Positions 25,807 through 34,286 of a stretch of 64,000 nt of DNA are shown piece by piece. Made by a program: the position numbers and the translations under genes. Origin of the DNA: Chloroflexota bacterium. GTDB taxonomy: Bacteria > Chloroflexota > UBA6077 > FW602-bin22 > JAMCYS01. The stretch lies in NCBI GenBank assembly GCA_023473795.1, contig JAMCYS010000015.1, positions 23,183-87,182 on the forward strand. The letters run 5' to 3'. The notes beneath the pieces are model-generated. The model was not told the DNA's origin, did no database searches, and saw only the letters and a program-made list of their open reading frames with translations. Each line of letters starts with the position of its first letter. Within the stretch, counting starts at the first letter, position 1.

Positions 25807-26361
25807 ATGAGCGCGTCGAGGAGCAGTGTAACCAACATAGTAGGCGTCTTCGGCAACGTTGAAGCGGCTAGCCAGGCAACCTACCAGCTTGCCCATAGCG
25901 GCTTCTCGCGCGACAACATGACCGTGATGACCGCAGAGCCCTATCCGCTTGGCGCCTTTGCCACCCGCACCAAGAAGTCTTTCATCCACTACCTATCCCT
26001 GTTGGGCGGGGCCGGTGGCTTGTTGACTGGTCTGGCCTTCGCCGCCGGCACGGCCCTGTTGTACCCTCTGCCCACGGGGGGCAAGCCCATCGTCGCCTGG
26101 CCAACGGTCGGCGTCATAACGTACGAGTTCACCATGCTGGGGATCATCATTTTCACGACGCTGGCCTTTCTCTTCTTCGCCAGGCTGCCCCGTCGCCAGC
26201 CGGGACTGTACGTGCCTAGCGTCACGGCGGGCAAGATCGCAGTGGTGGTGCCCTGCCGGGGCGAGGAACGGGCCGTCGTGGCGGAGAGAATGCTGCAGGT
26301 ATCAGGCGCCGAGGAGGTGTACCGGCGCGACACTCCCGCGCGGAGGTGGGACGAACTATGA
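25807..26361 (+). CDS. actD: ActD-like DUF3341 membrane protein
   Basis: 184 aa from ATG with GGGAGGAG. N-terminal soluble half (VGVFGNVEAASQATYQLAHSGF, TAEPYPLG) followed by two transmembrane helices and a short C-terminal domain ending EEVYRRD. The layout is that of ActD. In solved ACIII structures this subunit has no cofactor and holds the membrane part together. The stop overlaps actE ATG by 3 nt. Confidence 0.85.
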   Translation: MSASRSSVTNIVGVFGNVEAASQATYQLAHSGFSRDNMTVMTAEPYPLGAFATRTKKSFIHYLSLLGGAGGLLTGLAFAAGTALLYPLPTGGKPIVAWPTVGVITYEFTMLGIIIFTTLAFLFFARLPRRQPGLYVPSVTAGKIAVVVPCRGEERAVVAERMLQVSGAEEVYRRDTPARRWDEL

Positions 26362-26858
26362 GAGCATGGAAGCCGGGGCGGTGGTTGGTATCTCCTCGAA
26401 CTCTGCTGCTCGCCGTGGCGCTGGCGGGAGGGCTCTTGCTTTCAGCCTGCGGCGACATGATGGCGCTGCAACCAGCCTACCAGCGGCAAGATTACCCCAT
26501 TCTGCCCTTCCCAACCAATTCGGTGCCGGTTAGCGGGGCACAGACAGCTTGGACGCAGCAGACGGCGACGGCAGCGACCAACCCACTGAACCAACAGCAG
26601 GCGGCGCCGGCCGGCAAGGAACTCTATCAGGTGAACTGCCGGATGTGCCACGGCAACGACGCCAAAGGCACGGGCGCCATCGCCTATGCCTTTCCGCCCC
26701 ACCCGGCCGACCTGACCAGCGCCCAGGTACAGCAGCAATCGGACGGACAGCTCTTCTGGGCGATCACCAACGGTTTCGGCCGCATGCCGGCCTTCGGCAA
26801 GCGGCTGACGGACACGCAGCGCTGGCAACTGGTGAGCTACGTGCGGACGCTGAAATAG
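26358..26858 (+). CDS. actE: Monohaem lipoprotein cytochrome c, ActE-like
   Basis: 166 aa with signal peptide and lipobox (LLSAC, about residue 33), Gln/Thr-rich linker and one haem domain: CRMCHGNDAKGTGAIA, with axial Met in GRMPAFGKRL. ATG 26358 overlaps the actD stop (ATGA). Length, lipobox and position equal ActE, the electron exit point of ACIII. Confidence 0.87.
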   Translation: MRAWKPGRWLVSPRTLLLAVALAGGLLLSACGDMMALQPAYQRQDYPILPFPTNSVPVSGAQTAWTQQTATAATNPLNQQQAAPAGKELYQVNCRMCHGNDAKGTGAIAYAFPPHPADLTSAQVQQQSDGQLFWAITNGFGRMPAFGKRLTDTQRWQLVSYVRTLK

Positions 26859-27002
26859 ACTTGCGTACGCCGTCTGCCCCATCCGTGCAGACGGGGGCTA
26901 CTCTTGTCGGACCGCCAAGCGCGTGGTACATTGGAGTCATCGGCGGATGCTAGCCGGTTGGCAGACAAGGCCCAAGAATGGATCGGTTGGAGGCAGAGAG
27001 CG

Positions 27003-27608
27003 ATGCAACGAGGCGGCCCCTGGCTGTTTGTTCTGGCGCTTCTAGCAGCTCTGGTTCTCGGGGGCCTAGCTTCGACGGTAGCCTGGGAATACGAGAACCG
27101 AGCTACAGCTGCGGCGCAGCCGCCCTCGGCCCTACCGGCGGCGCCCGCAGCCCAGGCCACAGTGGCACCGACCCCTCTACCGCCCACTATCAGGGTACCG
27201 GTGGGAACAAGCGCCGCTCTACCACCCACCGTCGGCGTGCCGGCGGCGACGAGTGCCGCTGGCGCCCCGGCAGCATCGGTCACGGCCACACTGGCGGCGA
27301 CAGCACCGCCGACCAGGCAGGCGATTCCCACCGCGCCGGTCGCCACAGCCACACCGGCCGCGCCCCCGGGCGGCAACGTGGCCAATGGCCGACAGCTGTT
27401 TCAGCAAAACTGCAACGCCTGCCATCCCAACGGCGACCAGGGCGTCGGCCCCGCGCTACATGGAGCGGGCTTCCGTAGCCAGTTCCCCACCGACGCGAGC
27501 GTCACTCAGATCATCGCCAATGGCCGGGACGGGATGCCCGGCTTCGGCAGCAGGCTATCGGCACAGCAGATCGGGGACATCGTCGCTTACATACGTTCTC
27601 TGCCTTAG
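27003..27608 (+). CDS. Membrane-anchored monohaem cytochrome c
   Basis: 201 aa from ATG 27003 (GGAGG 9 nt upstream). A TTG start at 26904 would add 33 hydrophilic residues and cannot be excluded. The N-terminal anchor LFVLALLAALVLGGLAS leads to a long Ala/Pro/Thr linker (residues 35-120), then a class I c domain with CNACHPNGDQGVGPALHG and Met ligand in DGMPGFGSRLS. Between the act operon (hairpin at 26870-26894) and the Rieske gene, so it may link the two complexes. Confidence 0.85.
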   Translation: MQRGGPWLFVLALLAALVLGGLASTVAWEYENRATAAAQPPSALPAAPAAQATVAPTPLPPTIRVPVGTSAALPPTVGVPAATSAAGAPAASVTATLAATAPPTRQAIPTAPVATATPAAPPGGNVANGRQLFQQNCNACHPNGDQGVGPALHGAGFRSQFPTDASVTQIIANGRDGMPGFGSRLSAQQIGDIVAYIRSLP

Positions 27609-27709
27609 AGGTAACCAGGCCAGACCCCGGGTAGATCGGGAGCCTACCCACTTTCCCTTGGCCACGGACCCAAGGCCAGCGTTGCCTATTTTCCGGCGAG
27701 GTGTTAGGC

Positions 27710-28216
27710 GTGGCTACAGACAGTGAAGCAGACGATTCCGGAGAAGAGGGGCGCCGGAGGTTCCTCAGTCGAACGGCCGCGGTGCTTGTCACCTTCATAG
27801 GCGGGGCACTGGCGGTGCCTACCATCGGGCATATCGTCTCGCCAACCCTGAAACCGGCAGATAACCCGCTCGTGCCACTGGGCAGCGTCGATCAGTTTGA
27901 GATCGGCAAGCCGCTTAAAGTGGATTTCCTCTACTACAAGAATGACGGATGGGTGCAAGAGCGCAACTCAGCCTCGGCCTGGGTAGTGCGCAAGAGCCAG
28001 TCGGAATTTGTGGTCTTCGACCCAGCCTGCACCCATCTCGGCTGCCCTTATGGATGGAGTGCGGAGCAAAACCAGTTCGTTTGCCCCTGCCACGGCGGCG
28101 TATTCAGTATCGATGGCACGGTTCTCGCCGGGCCCCCGCCCCGACCGCTCGACCGGTTCCAGAATAGCGTCCAGGACGGCAAGCTCTTCATAAGGCAGGT
28201 GGTGCAGCGTGGCTGA
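27710..28216 (+). CDS. Rieske iron-sulfur protein of cytochrome bc-type complex (first cluster)
   Basis: 168 aa from GTG 27710. One N-terminal transmembrane helix (RRRFLSRTAAVLVTFIGGAL) anchors a Rieske domain with the 2Fe-2S ligands CTHLGCP and CPCHGGVF. It takes the first electron from quinol at the Qo site of cytochrome b. Its stop overlaps the start of the cytochrome b gene (GTG 28209), indicating tight coupling. Confidence 0.95.
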   Translation: MATDSEADDSGEEGRRRFLSRTAAVLVTFIGGALAVPTIGHIVSPTLKPADNPLVPLGSVDQFEIGKPLKVDFLYYKNDGWVQERNSASAWVVRKSQSEFVVFDPACTHLGCPYGWSAEQNQFVCPCHGGVFSIDGTVLAGPPPRPLDRFQNSVQDGKLFIRQVVQRG

Positions 28217-28868
28217 TCTGTACGATTGGGTGAACGATCGCCTGGGAATCATGCCGGGATTGGTTTACGTCGTCCGCCGCAAGATACCGGCCGACGTAAA
28301 CTGGTTGTACACGTTCGGCAGCGCCACGCTGTTCCTGTTCCTCGTGCAGGCGCTCACGGGTGGCTTGCTGGCCATTTACTACTCTCCCAGCCCCGACCAC
28401 GCCTACGCCAGCATCCAGTACATAATGAACGACGTGACCTACGGCAGTCTGGTGCGTGGCATCCACCACTGGTCGGCCAGCGGAATGGTGCTGTTAGTGG
28501 TGGCCCACATGCTGAGGGTCTTCTTCACCGGAGCGTACAAGTATCCACGCGAGATGAGCTGGATGGTGGGTGTCGTGCTGCTCGTACTCACCCTGGCTTT
28601 CGGCTTCACCGGCTACCTCCTGCCCTGGGACGAGAAGGCGTACTGGGCCACGGTCGTTGGCACCAACATAGCCGGCGCCATGCCGTTAGTCGGCGACTGG
28701 ACAGTGCGCTTGCTGCGAGGTGGCGCCGACCTCGGAGTCCTGACGCTGAACCGGTTCTACGCCATGCACGTTATGCTGCTGCCGATGGCGGCTACCGTAC
28801 TTATCTCCGTGCACGTTGCCATGGTTATCCGCCAAGGGATCAGTTATCCGCCGCGCAGGGATGAGTAG
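28209..28868 (+). CDS. Cytochrome b (b6-type N-terminal half)
   Basis: 219 aa, four helices. Haem ligands: HHWSASGMVLLVVAHML and HVMLLPMAATVLISVH (His 13-14 apart in each helix pair). The Qo-region segment GFTGYLLPWDEKAYWATVV is standard. Split form like cytochrome b6, with subunit IV encoded by the next gene, 6 nt later. A canonical quinol-oxidising cytochrome b, in contrast to the one at 43751-44944. Confidence 0.95.
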   Translation: MADLYDWVNDRLGIMPGLVYVVRRKIPADVNWLYTFGSATLFLFLVQALTGGLLAIYYSPSPDHAYASIQYIMNDVTYGSLVRGIHHWSASGMVLLVVAHMLRVFFTGAYKYPREMSWMVGVVLLVLTLAFGFTGYLLPWDEKAYWATVVGTNIAGAMPLVGDWTVRLLRGGADLGVLTLNRFYAMHVMLLPMAATVLISVHVAMVIRQGISYPPRRDE

Positions 28869-28874
28869 CCAGCT

Positions 28875-29840
28875 ATGGACGAACACGACAGACTAGACCA
28901 ACGCACAACTTACGCCGGCCGGAAGCAAGAGCAGCTGGCACACGGTCATTCATTCTTCCCCGACACGGTCGTAAAAGACATCGTGGTGGCTGCCGTCATT
29001 TTGGTCGTACTGATGGTACTCGCCGCCACGCAAGGCGCCCCGTTGGAGCTGGAGGCCAATCCTACCGGGTCCGCCAAGCCGCCACGCCCCGAATGGTACT
29101 TTCTCTTCCTCTTTGAGGCACTCAAGTTCCTGCCCGGTAACCTTGAATGGCTAGGGGCTATCCTGGTACCGGGCATCGCGCTGGTTGTGCTGTTCCTGCT
29201 GCCGCTCTTCGACAGGAGCCCCTACCGCCACCCGCTGAAGAGGCCGCTAGCCACAGGTGTGGCTTCGCTGGCCATAGTTGCGGTGGTCGGCTTGACGGCG
29301 CTGGCAGCCACGGCACCCGAACCCGCGGCGGTGGGCGCCCCTCAACCCGGCGCTGGCCTCACCCCACTCGAGCAAGCCGGTCAGCGTGTCTACCAGACAC
29401 ATAGCTGCCCGATATGTCACAAGATCAACGGCGTAGGTGGCAACATCGGCCCGGACCTGACGACCGTGGGGCTACGCCTGGATGCCTCGTGGCTGGTGGC
29501 CCACCTACAGCGGCCGGCCGAGATTGCGCCGGGAACAGTCATGCCCCAGATCACGCTGACGAGCGATGAGTTGATGTCGTTGACGGCCTACTTGTTGACG
29601 CTCAAGCAGGCGGAAACCCGCACACCAGAGCAAATCGGCGCCGCCTTGTTCGCTGTGTACTGCAACTCGTGCCATCCGAACGGCCAGGCCGGGATCGGTC
29701 CCAAGTTGTTGGGCGTTCCGGCGGACCAGGTAGCCCAGAAAGTCAGGAGCGGCGGGGGTGGTATGCCCGCTTTCCACACTGCCGAGCTGTCGGACGATCA
29801 ACTGGCGGATGTCGTTGCCTACACCCAGACACTTCGCTAG
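28875..29840 (+). CDS. Subunit IV (PetD-like) fused to a dihaem cytochrome c
   Basis: 321 aa. Residues 1-140 are a subunit IV-type membrane part with the Qo motif RPEWYFLFLFEALK. Residues 165-321 are two class I c domains, with CPICHKINGVGGNIGPDL and CNSCHPNGQAGIGPKL plus Met ligands (TVMPQ, GGMPAF). The fused c domains take the place of cytochrome c1/f. Comparable fusions occur in menaquinol:cytochrome c reductases of Gram-positive bacteria, usually with a single haem. The last 370 bp lie inside the tandem duplication (29471-31586). Confidence 0.93.
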   Translation: MDEHDRLDQRTTYAGRKQEQLAHGHSFFPDTVVKDIVVAAVILVVLMVLAATQGAPLELEANPTGSAKPPRPEWYFLFLFEALKFLPGNLEWLGAILVPGIALVVLFLLPLFDRSPYRHPLKRPLATGVASLAIVAVVGLTALAATAPEPAAVGAPQPGAGLTPLEQAGQRVYQTHSCPICHKINGVGGNIGPDLTTVGLRLDASWLVAHLQRPAEIAPGTVMPQITLTSDELMSLTAYLLTLKQAETRTPEQIGAALFAVYCNSCHPNGQAGIGPKLLGVPADQVAQKVRSGGGGMPAFHTAELSDDQLADVVAYTQTLR

Positions 29841-29870
29841 ACCAACCATCCCTGGCGCAGATGCCCGCAT

Positions 29871-29896
29871 GCCCACCGCGCTACCGCACGGTGGGC
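29871..29896 (+). terminator. Hairpin after the bc-complex genes (also at 30929-30954)
   Basis: GCCCACCG / CGGTGGGC, 8 bp plus possible inner pairs, no clear T-run. 30 nt past the PetD-c stop, and present again in the second repeat copy. Confidence 0.4.
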
Positions 29897-29976
29897 CTTG
29901 ACGCCTGCGCCTGGCGAGGCTTTTCTCCGGCATCCCCTATTGGCAGGTCGGCCGAAGGACTAGGGCGAGGGGACAG

Positions 29977-30627
29977 TTGGCAATACTCTCGTGGACTTGG
30001 CTCGGCGTGGCTGGCCTAGTCCTGGCGACCGAGCGGCAGGCCGTGGCGGTCGACCCTTACCTCAGCCGACTGTCGTCGCGACAGCTGTGGTTGAGAGCCG
30101 CACGCAGCCAGTCTGAACTCGTGGCGCGGGCCATCCCCCGCTGCGACCAGGTGTTGGTCACCCACGCCCACGTCGACCACGTACTAGACGTGCCGGGGCT
30201 GGCGCGGCGCACCGGCGCCCTCGTCTATGGCTCGGCCAACGTCGGTCGGGTATTGGCGGCCGGAGGGGTGCCGGTACGTCAATTCCAGCAGCTGGCGGTA
30301 GGGGAGCTTCTGGAGCTCGGGGACTTTGCCGTAGAGGTCCTGGCTGCCGTACACGGCACCGTCTTGAGCCGACCGGTTCTGCCAGGCACTACGCCCGAGC
30401 GCAAAGCGCCCCTCAGGGCAGACGATTACAGGCTAGACGAGTACTATGGCTTTCTCATCAACGTCGCAAACCTGCGGCTCTTGGACTGGCCCAGTGAGAG
30501 GGCAGGCCCCGCGCCGGAGGCGGATGTAGCTACGCCTGGATGCCTCGTGGCTGGTGGCCCACCTACAGCGGCCGGCCGAGATTGCGCCGGGAACAGTCAT
30601 GCCCCAGATCACGCTGACGAGCGATGA
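29977..30627 (+). pseudogene. Truncated first copy of the metallo-beta-lactamase-fold hydrolase
   Basis: From TTG 29977 it is identical at protein level to residues 1-184 of the intact gene at 31035 except NLRLL for NPRLL. At the duplication junction (30528) it runs into out-of-frame cytochrome sequence and ends 33 codons later. It keeps the metal motif THAHVDH but loses the last 95 residues, including the conserved VVPIHWDDF His. Probably inactive. Confidence 0.85.
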
Positions 30628-30898
30628 GTTGATGTCGTTGACGGCCTACTTGTTGACGCTCAAGCAGGCGGAAACCCGCACACCAGAGCAAATCGGCGCC
30701 GCCTTGTTCGCTGTGTACTGCAACTCGTGCCATCCGAACGGCCAGGCCGGGATCGGTCCCAAGTTGTTGGGCGTTCCGGCGGACCAGGTAGCCCAGAAAG
30801 TCAGGAGCGGCGGGGGTGGTATGCCCGCTTTCCACACTGCCGAGCTGTCGGACGATCAACTGGCGGATGTCGTTGCCTACACCCAGACACTTCGCTAG
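30554..30898 (+). pseudogene. Orphan 3' fragment of the PetD-c gene created by the duplication
   Basis: 114 codons identical to the C-terminus of the fusion at 28875-29840 (AHLQRPAEIAPGTVMPQ ... CNSCH ... YTQTLR). It lacks the membrane part, the first haem site and any signal sequence. It could only be made as a cytoplasmic fragment and would not receive haem. Confidence 0.85.
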
Positions 30899-31034
30899 AC
30901 CAACCATCCCTGGCGCAGATGCCCGCATGCCCACCGCGCTACCGCACGGTGGGCCTTGACGCCTGCGCCTGGCGAGGCTTTTCTCCGGCATCCCCTATTG
31001 GCAGGTCGGCCGAAGGACTAGGGCGAGGGGACAG

Positions 31035-31880
31035 TTGGCAATACTCTCGTGGACTTGGCTCGGCGTGGCTGGCCTAGTCCTGGCGACCGAGCGGCAGGCC
31101 GTGGCGGTCGACCCTTACCTCAGCCGACTGTCGTCGCGACAGCTGTGGTTGAGAGCCGCACGCAGCCAGTCTGAACTCGTGGCGCGGGCCATCCCCCGCT
31201 GCGACCAGGTGTTGGTCACCCACGCCCACGTCGACCACGTACTAGACGTGCCGGGGCTGGCGCGGCGCACCGGCGCCCTCGTCTATGGCTCGGCCAACGT
31301 CGGTCGGGTATTGGCGGCCGGAGGGGTGCCGGTCCGCCAATTCCAGCAGCTGGCGGTAGGGGAGCTTCTGGAGCTCGGGGACTTTGCCGTAGAGGTCCTG
31401 GCCGCCGTACACGGCACCGTCTTGAGCCGACCGGTTCTGCCAGGCACTACGCCCGAGCGCAAAGCGCCCCTCAGGGCAGACGATTACAGGCTAGACGAGT
31501 ACTATGGCTTTCTCATCAACGTCGCGAACCCGCGGCTCTTGGACTGGCCCAGTGAGAGGGCAGGCCCCGCGCCGGAGGCGGATGTACTGTTTGTGAAACC
31601 GGGCAAAGGCGATGCCTTCTATGCCGCCCTGCTGGGCGATGTCCGGCCGCGGCTGGTGGTTCCTATTCACTGGGACGATTTCACCAGACCCCTGTCCCAG
31701 CCACCGCGGCCGATGCTCTTGCCGCCCGCGCTCGCCTGGCCGCCGCTGCGCCGCGTCGACCTGGCCGCGTTCAAGCGCCAGATCGGCGCTCTCAAGCCAA
31801 GCGCTCGCGTTTTCACGCCCCAGATGCTGTATGCCTACGACCTTCCGGGCCTGCTGACAGCAACCGAGCAGGCGGTTTGA
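31035..31880 (+). CDS. Metallo-beta-lactamase-fold hydrolase (intact copy)
   Basis: 281 aa from TTG 31035 (GAGGGG 4 nt upstream). Begins TWLGVAGLVLATERQAVAVDPYLSR, as in UlaG-like/L-ascorbate-6-phosphate lactonase relatives. The di-metal motif THAHVDH and later metal ligand region VVPIHWDDF are present. A cytoplasmic hydrolase of unknown substrate. The -35 of the next promoter overlaps its stop codon. Confidence 0.85.
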   Translation: MAILSWTWLGVAGLVLATERQAVAVDPYLSRLSSRQLWLRAARSQSELVARAIPRCDQVLVTHAHVDHVLDVPGLARRTGALVYGSANVGRVLAAGGVPVRQFQQLAVGELLELGDFAVEVLAAVHGTVLSRPVLPGTTPERKAPLRADDYRLDEYYGFLINVANPRLLDWPSERAGPAPEADVLFVKPGKGDAFYAALLGDVRPRLVVPIHWDDFTRPLSQPPRPMLLPPALAWPPLRRVDLAAFKRQIGALKPSARVFTPQMLYAYDLPGLLTATEQAV

Positions 31881-31906
31881 CAGCGCCGCCCAGTCCCGGT
31901 TATAGT
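31877..31906 (+). promoter_or_regulatory. Promoter of the BMP-type lipoprotein gene
   Basis: TTGACA - 18 nt - TATAGT, with the -35 overlapping the TGA of the preceding gene. Confidence 0.65.
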
Positions 31907-31969
31907 GGAGCCTGAGGCGAGCCCCTAGCCACTTACCGGTTCAATACGTCGCTCGCCGGGAATTGACCG

Positions 31970-33094
31970 ATGCGTGCCCGCTGGACCGCGCTTTTGGGCG
32001 CGGCCGTCGTTTTGCTGTTGACCGCCTGCCAACTGGATCTGCCTGCCGCCATTTCGCTGGGTACGCCCGGCCCAACGGCGGCGGCCCAGGCGCGATTGCT
32101 GGCGCCGAGCCAACCACCGACCGCCACTCTCGTGTCGACGCCGGCGGCTACGCCGACGCCTACCCCCGTCCCGGTGCCTAAGCCGAGTGGGCCTGGTTTG
32201 AGCGTTGGTCTCGTGGACACCACCGACCTCGACCTCAACCGCGGCCCGATGGCGCGCGAGGGCTTGCAGCGCGCGGCAGGCGAATTCAACCTCGAGACCT
32301 TCGCCGTCACTGTTCCCCAGAAGGACCTGGCCAACAGCGCAATGCGCCTGGCCGAGGCAGGCTACAGCGTAGTCGTTATCGCCAGCCCTTACCCGGACTT
32401 GGCGGCCTTCCTGGCCAACCGCTATCCGGCGACGAAGTTCGTCGTCTTCGGCCCCGGGATAGACAAGCAGCCCGCGAATCTGGTGACTCTCTTGTACGCC
32501 GAGGACCAGGCCGGCTACCTGGCGGGGGCGCTGGCAGCCTGGCTAACTCAGAAGAACATGATCGCCTTCGTGGGCGCCGAGTGGACTCTGGAAGTCGTGA
32601 AGTTCCGTAAGGGCTACGAGCACGGGGCTCAGGCCGTCGACCGGCGCTGCATAGTCCTGGGCAACTACATCCACAGCTTCTCCTCGCCGCCGAAGGGCTG
32701 GGGCGAGGCCAACGCCCAGTTCAACGAGGGGGCCGACGTCCTCTTTGCCGTCGGCGGCAGCACCGCCCGCGGGGCCATGGAGGCGGCGGCCGAACGGAAC
32801 TTGCCGGTCATCGCCGCCGAAAGCGACCCTTACGATATTCTGCCCAAGGTAGCCCCCGACTTGGCCTCAGCGGCGCTCGCCCACTACGACCTCGGCGTCT
32901 ACGACGCCCTCAAGGCCGTGGTCCAGGGCAGCTTCAAGGGCGGGACTCTGACTTACGACGTCACGAACGGCGGGATCGGGTTAGGACCCTTGCGCGCTTG
33001 GGACAGCAAGCTCCCGCCCGAGGCCAAGAAGAACCTGCAGGACATTCTGGACGGCCTACGCACGGGCAAGGTCAAGACGGACGTCCAGACCTAG
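31970..33094 (+). CDS. BMP/Med-family substrate-binding lipoprotein
   Basis: 374 aa. Signal peptide with lipobox (LLLTAC, Cys near 20), Pro/Thr linker (TPTPTPVPVPKPSGPG), then a BMP (PnrA-like) binding domain: LSVGLVDTTDLDLN, AEAGYSVVVIASPY, VVFGPGIDKQPANLVTLLYAEDQAGYLAGALAA and LFAVGGSTARGAMEAA. Relatives bind purine nucleosides for ABC import, but no ABC permease or ATPase follows, so it may act as a receptor or with a distant transporter. Confidence 0.85.
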   Translation: MRARWTALLGAAVVLLLTACQLDLPAAISLGTPGPTAAAQARLLAPSQPPTATLVSTPAATPTPTPVPVPKPSGPGLSVGLVDTTDLDLNRGPMAREGLQRAAGEFNLETFAVTVPQKDLANSAMRLAEAGYSVVVIASPYPDLAAFLANRYPATKFVVFGPGIDKQPANLVTLLYAEDQAGYLAGALAAWLTQKNMIAFVGAEWTLEVVKFRKGYEHGAQAVDRRCIVLGNYIHSFSSPPKGWGEANAQFNEGADVLFAVGGSTARGAMEAAAERNLPVIAAESDPYDILPKVAPDLASAALAHYDLGVYDALKAVVQGSFKGGTLTYDVTNGGIGLGPLRAWDSKLPPEAKKNLQDILDGLRTGKVKTDVQT

Positions 33095-33121
33095 GGATTG
33101 CGCCGCGCGGTGGAGGGGAGA

Positions 33122-33958
33122 GTGGATCTCCAAGAGCGTCTGGCGGAGCTGACCAGCACCCATGGCGAGCTGCGCCTGTTGTCGTTGGCCGACGAGCGCC
33201 GCCTGGCCAGAGAGTTTGGCATTCACCCCAGACAGGTCGAGCTGGCCGCGCTGGCGCAGCGCGTGTTGCCGGCACGCTATCAGCGCAGCCTGGGCACGGT
33301 GGGCTGGGAGGGCCAGGAAAAGCTGCTGCGAGCGTCCGTGGCGGTGGTGGGCGCCGGCGGTCTCGGGGGCTACGTCATCGAGGGGCTGGCGCGGATGGGC
33401 GTGGGCCGGCTGGTGGTGATCGACGGGGACGTCTTTGAAGAACACAACCTGAACCGACAACTGCTCTGCACCGAATCTGTTCTGGGGCAGGCCAAGGCCG
33501 CCGCAGCGGCCGGGCGGGCGGCCGAAGTAAACGCCGCCGTGGAAGTGAAGGTGGTGGACGGGCTGCTGAGCGAGGAAAATGCCCCGACCCTGCTGGCGGG
33601 GGCCGACGTGGCAATCGACGCCCTGGATAGCCTGCCGGCGCGCTTCGTTTTGGAGAGAGCGGTGAAGGGTCTGGGCGTGCCGCTGGTGCACGGGGCCATC
33701 GCCGGCTACATCGCCCAAGTCATGACGATTTTTCCTGAGGACGAGGGCTTGGCGCGGATCTACGGCCGCGGCAACCTACCAGAAAAAGGGGTTGAGACTA
33801 TCTACGGCAACCCGGCCGCGACGCCGATGCTTTGCGCCGCCTGCCAGGTGCAAGAGGCAATTAAGGTGCTGCTGGGTGCCGGCGAGCCGCTGCGCAACAG
33901 GCTGCTGATCATTGACGGCGAGTACGGCAGCGCCGAGGTGATCAAGTTCGGGCAGTAA
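33122..33958 (+). CDS. ThiF/MoeB/HesA-family E1-like adenylating enzyme
   Basis: 278 aa from GTG 33122 (GGAGGGGA upstream). The N-terminal 70 residues are helical and not part of the standard domain. Then the E1 ATP-binding core: VAVVGAGGLGGYVIEGLARMGVGRLVVIDGD, the HNLNRQ Arg finger region, and DVAIDALDSLPARFVLE. Only one CxxC is seen (LCAACQ), so the structural zinc site of MoeB is absent, as in HesA-like members. It probably activates a ubiquitin-like sulfur carrier, perhaps for molybdopterin or thiamine, but no carrier is adjacent. Confidence 0.85.
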   Translation: MDLQERLAELTSTHGELRLLSLADERRLAREFGIHPRQVELAALAQRVLPARYQRSLGTVGWEGQEKLLRASVAVVGAGGLGGYVIEGLARMGVGRLVVIDGDVFEEHNLNRQLLCTESVLGQAKAAAAAGRAAEVNAAVEVKVVDGLLSEENAPTLLAGADVAIDALDSLPARFVLERAVKGLGVPLVHGAIAGYIAQVMTIFPEDEGLARIYGRGNLPEKGVETIYGNPAATPMLCAACQVQEAIKVLLGAGEPLRNRLLIIDGEYGSAEVIKFGQ

Positions 33959-33961
33959 GAA

Positions 33962-33992
33962 GGGCCCGCCGGGGATCACACCCGACGGGCCC
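33962..33992 (+). terminator. Hairpin after the ThiF-like gene
   Basis: GGGCCCGCCGGG / CCCGACGGGCCC, 12-bp stem with one C-A mismatch, 3 nt past the stop. No T-run. Confidence 0.55.
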
Positions 33993-34034
33993 CTCCAGCA
34001 AGGAGTCAGTTGACCCTAGAGGCCAAAGCAGAAG

Positions 34035-34229
34035 CTAGCGACGGTTCTCCAACTGCTTGCCCTTCTGGATCAGCTCGCGCACGCGCTGGCCGCCCTTCGG
34101 GCCGCCGATCTCACCACCTTTGTGGCCGATCTCCTCGTAGAAGCCATGGCCGTACTTCCTCTTGACCGTCTCGCCGCCCTTGCGGCCGGCCTCCTCCACG
34201 GTCATATCACCCTTTCTCAAACTAGCCAT
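34035..34229 (-). CDS. KGG-motif stress-type small protein, copy 1
   Basis: 64 aa, MASLRKGDMTVEEAGRKGGE at the start. Three Lys-Gly-Gly motifs (RKGG, HKGG, PKGG) with YGHGFYEEIG between. Matches the general-stress GsiB/Con-10-like KGG family, hydrophilic and probably disordered. AAGGAGGTG then 6 nt precedes ATG 34229, and the same leader is used by copy 2. In Bacillus the relative GsiB is a sigma-B stress protein. Confidence 0.88.
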   Translation of the reverse strand: MASLRKGDMTVEEAGRKGGETVKRKYGHGFYEEIGHKGGEIGGPKGGQRVRELIQKGKQLENRR

Positions 34230-34286
34230 CCCAAACACCTCCTTCCCAACACCTTCCTAATAGCCCGAAGGGCCCAAGGGCGTCGC

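Larger units (their letters stand above)
29471..31586 (+). repeat. 1,058-bp tandem duplication (two copies)
   Basis: Copy 1 is 29471-30528 and copy 2 is 30529-31586. The unit starts GCTACGCCTGG in the PetD-c gene and ends GGCGGATGTA in the metallo-beta-lactamase gene. I find only five differences, all in the last quarter (30276, 30279, 30345, 30468, 30473 against +1058). The result is an intact PetD-c gene, a chimeric truncated hydrolase, an orphan cytochrome fragment and one intact hydrolase. Confidence 0.93.

Noticed and set aside
29505-30991. Identical 142-aa minus-strand ORFs at 29505 and 30563 as a gene family
   Set aside because: They are antisense shadows of the duplicated cytochrome tail, not genes.
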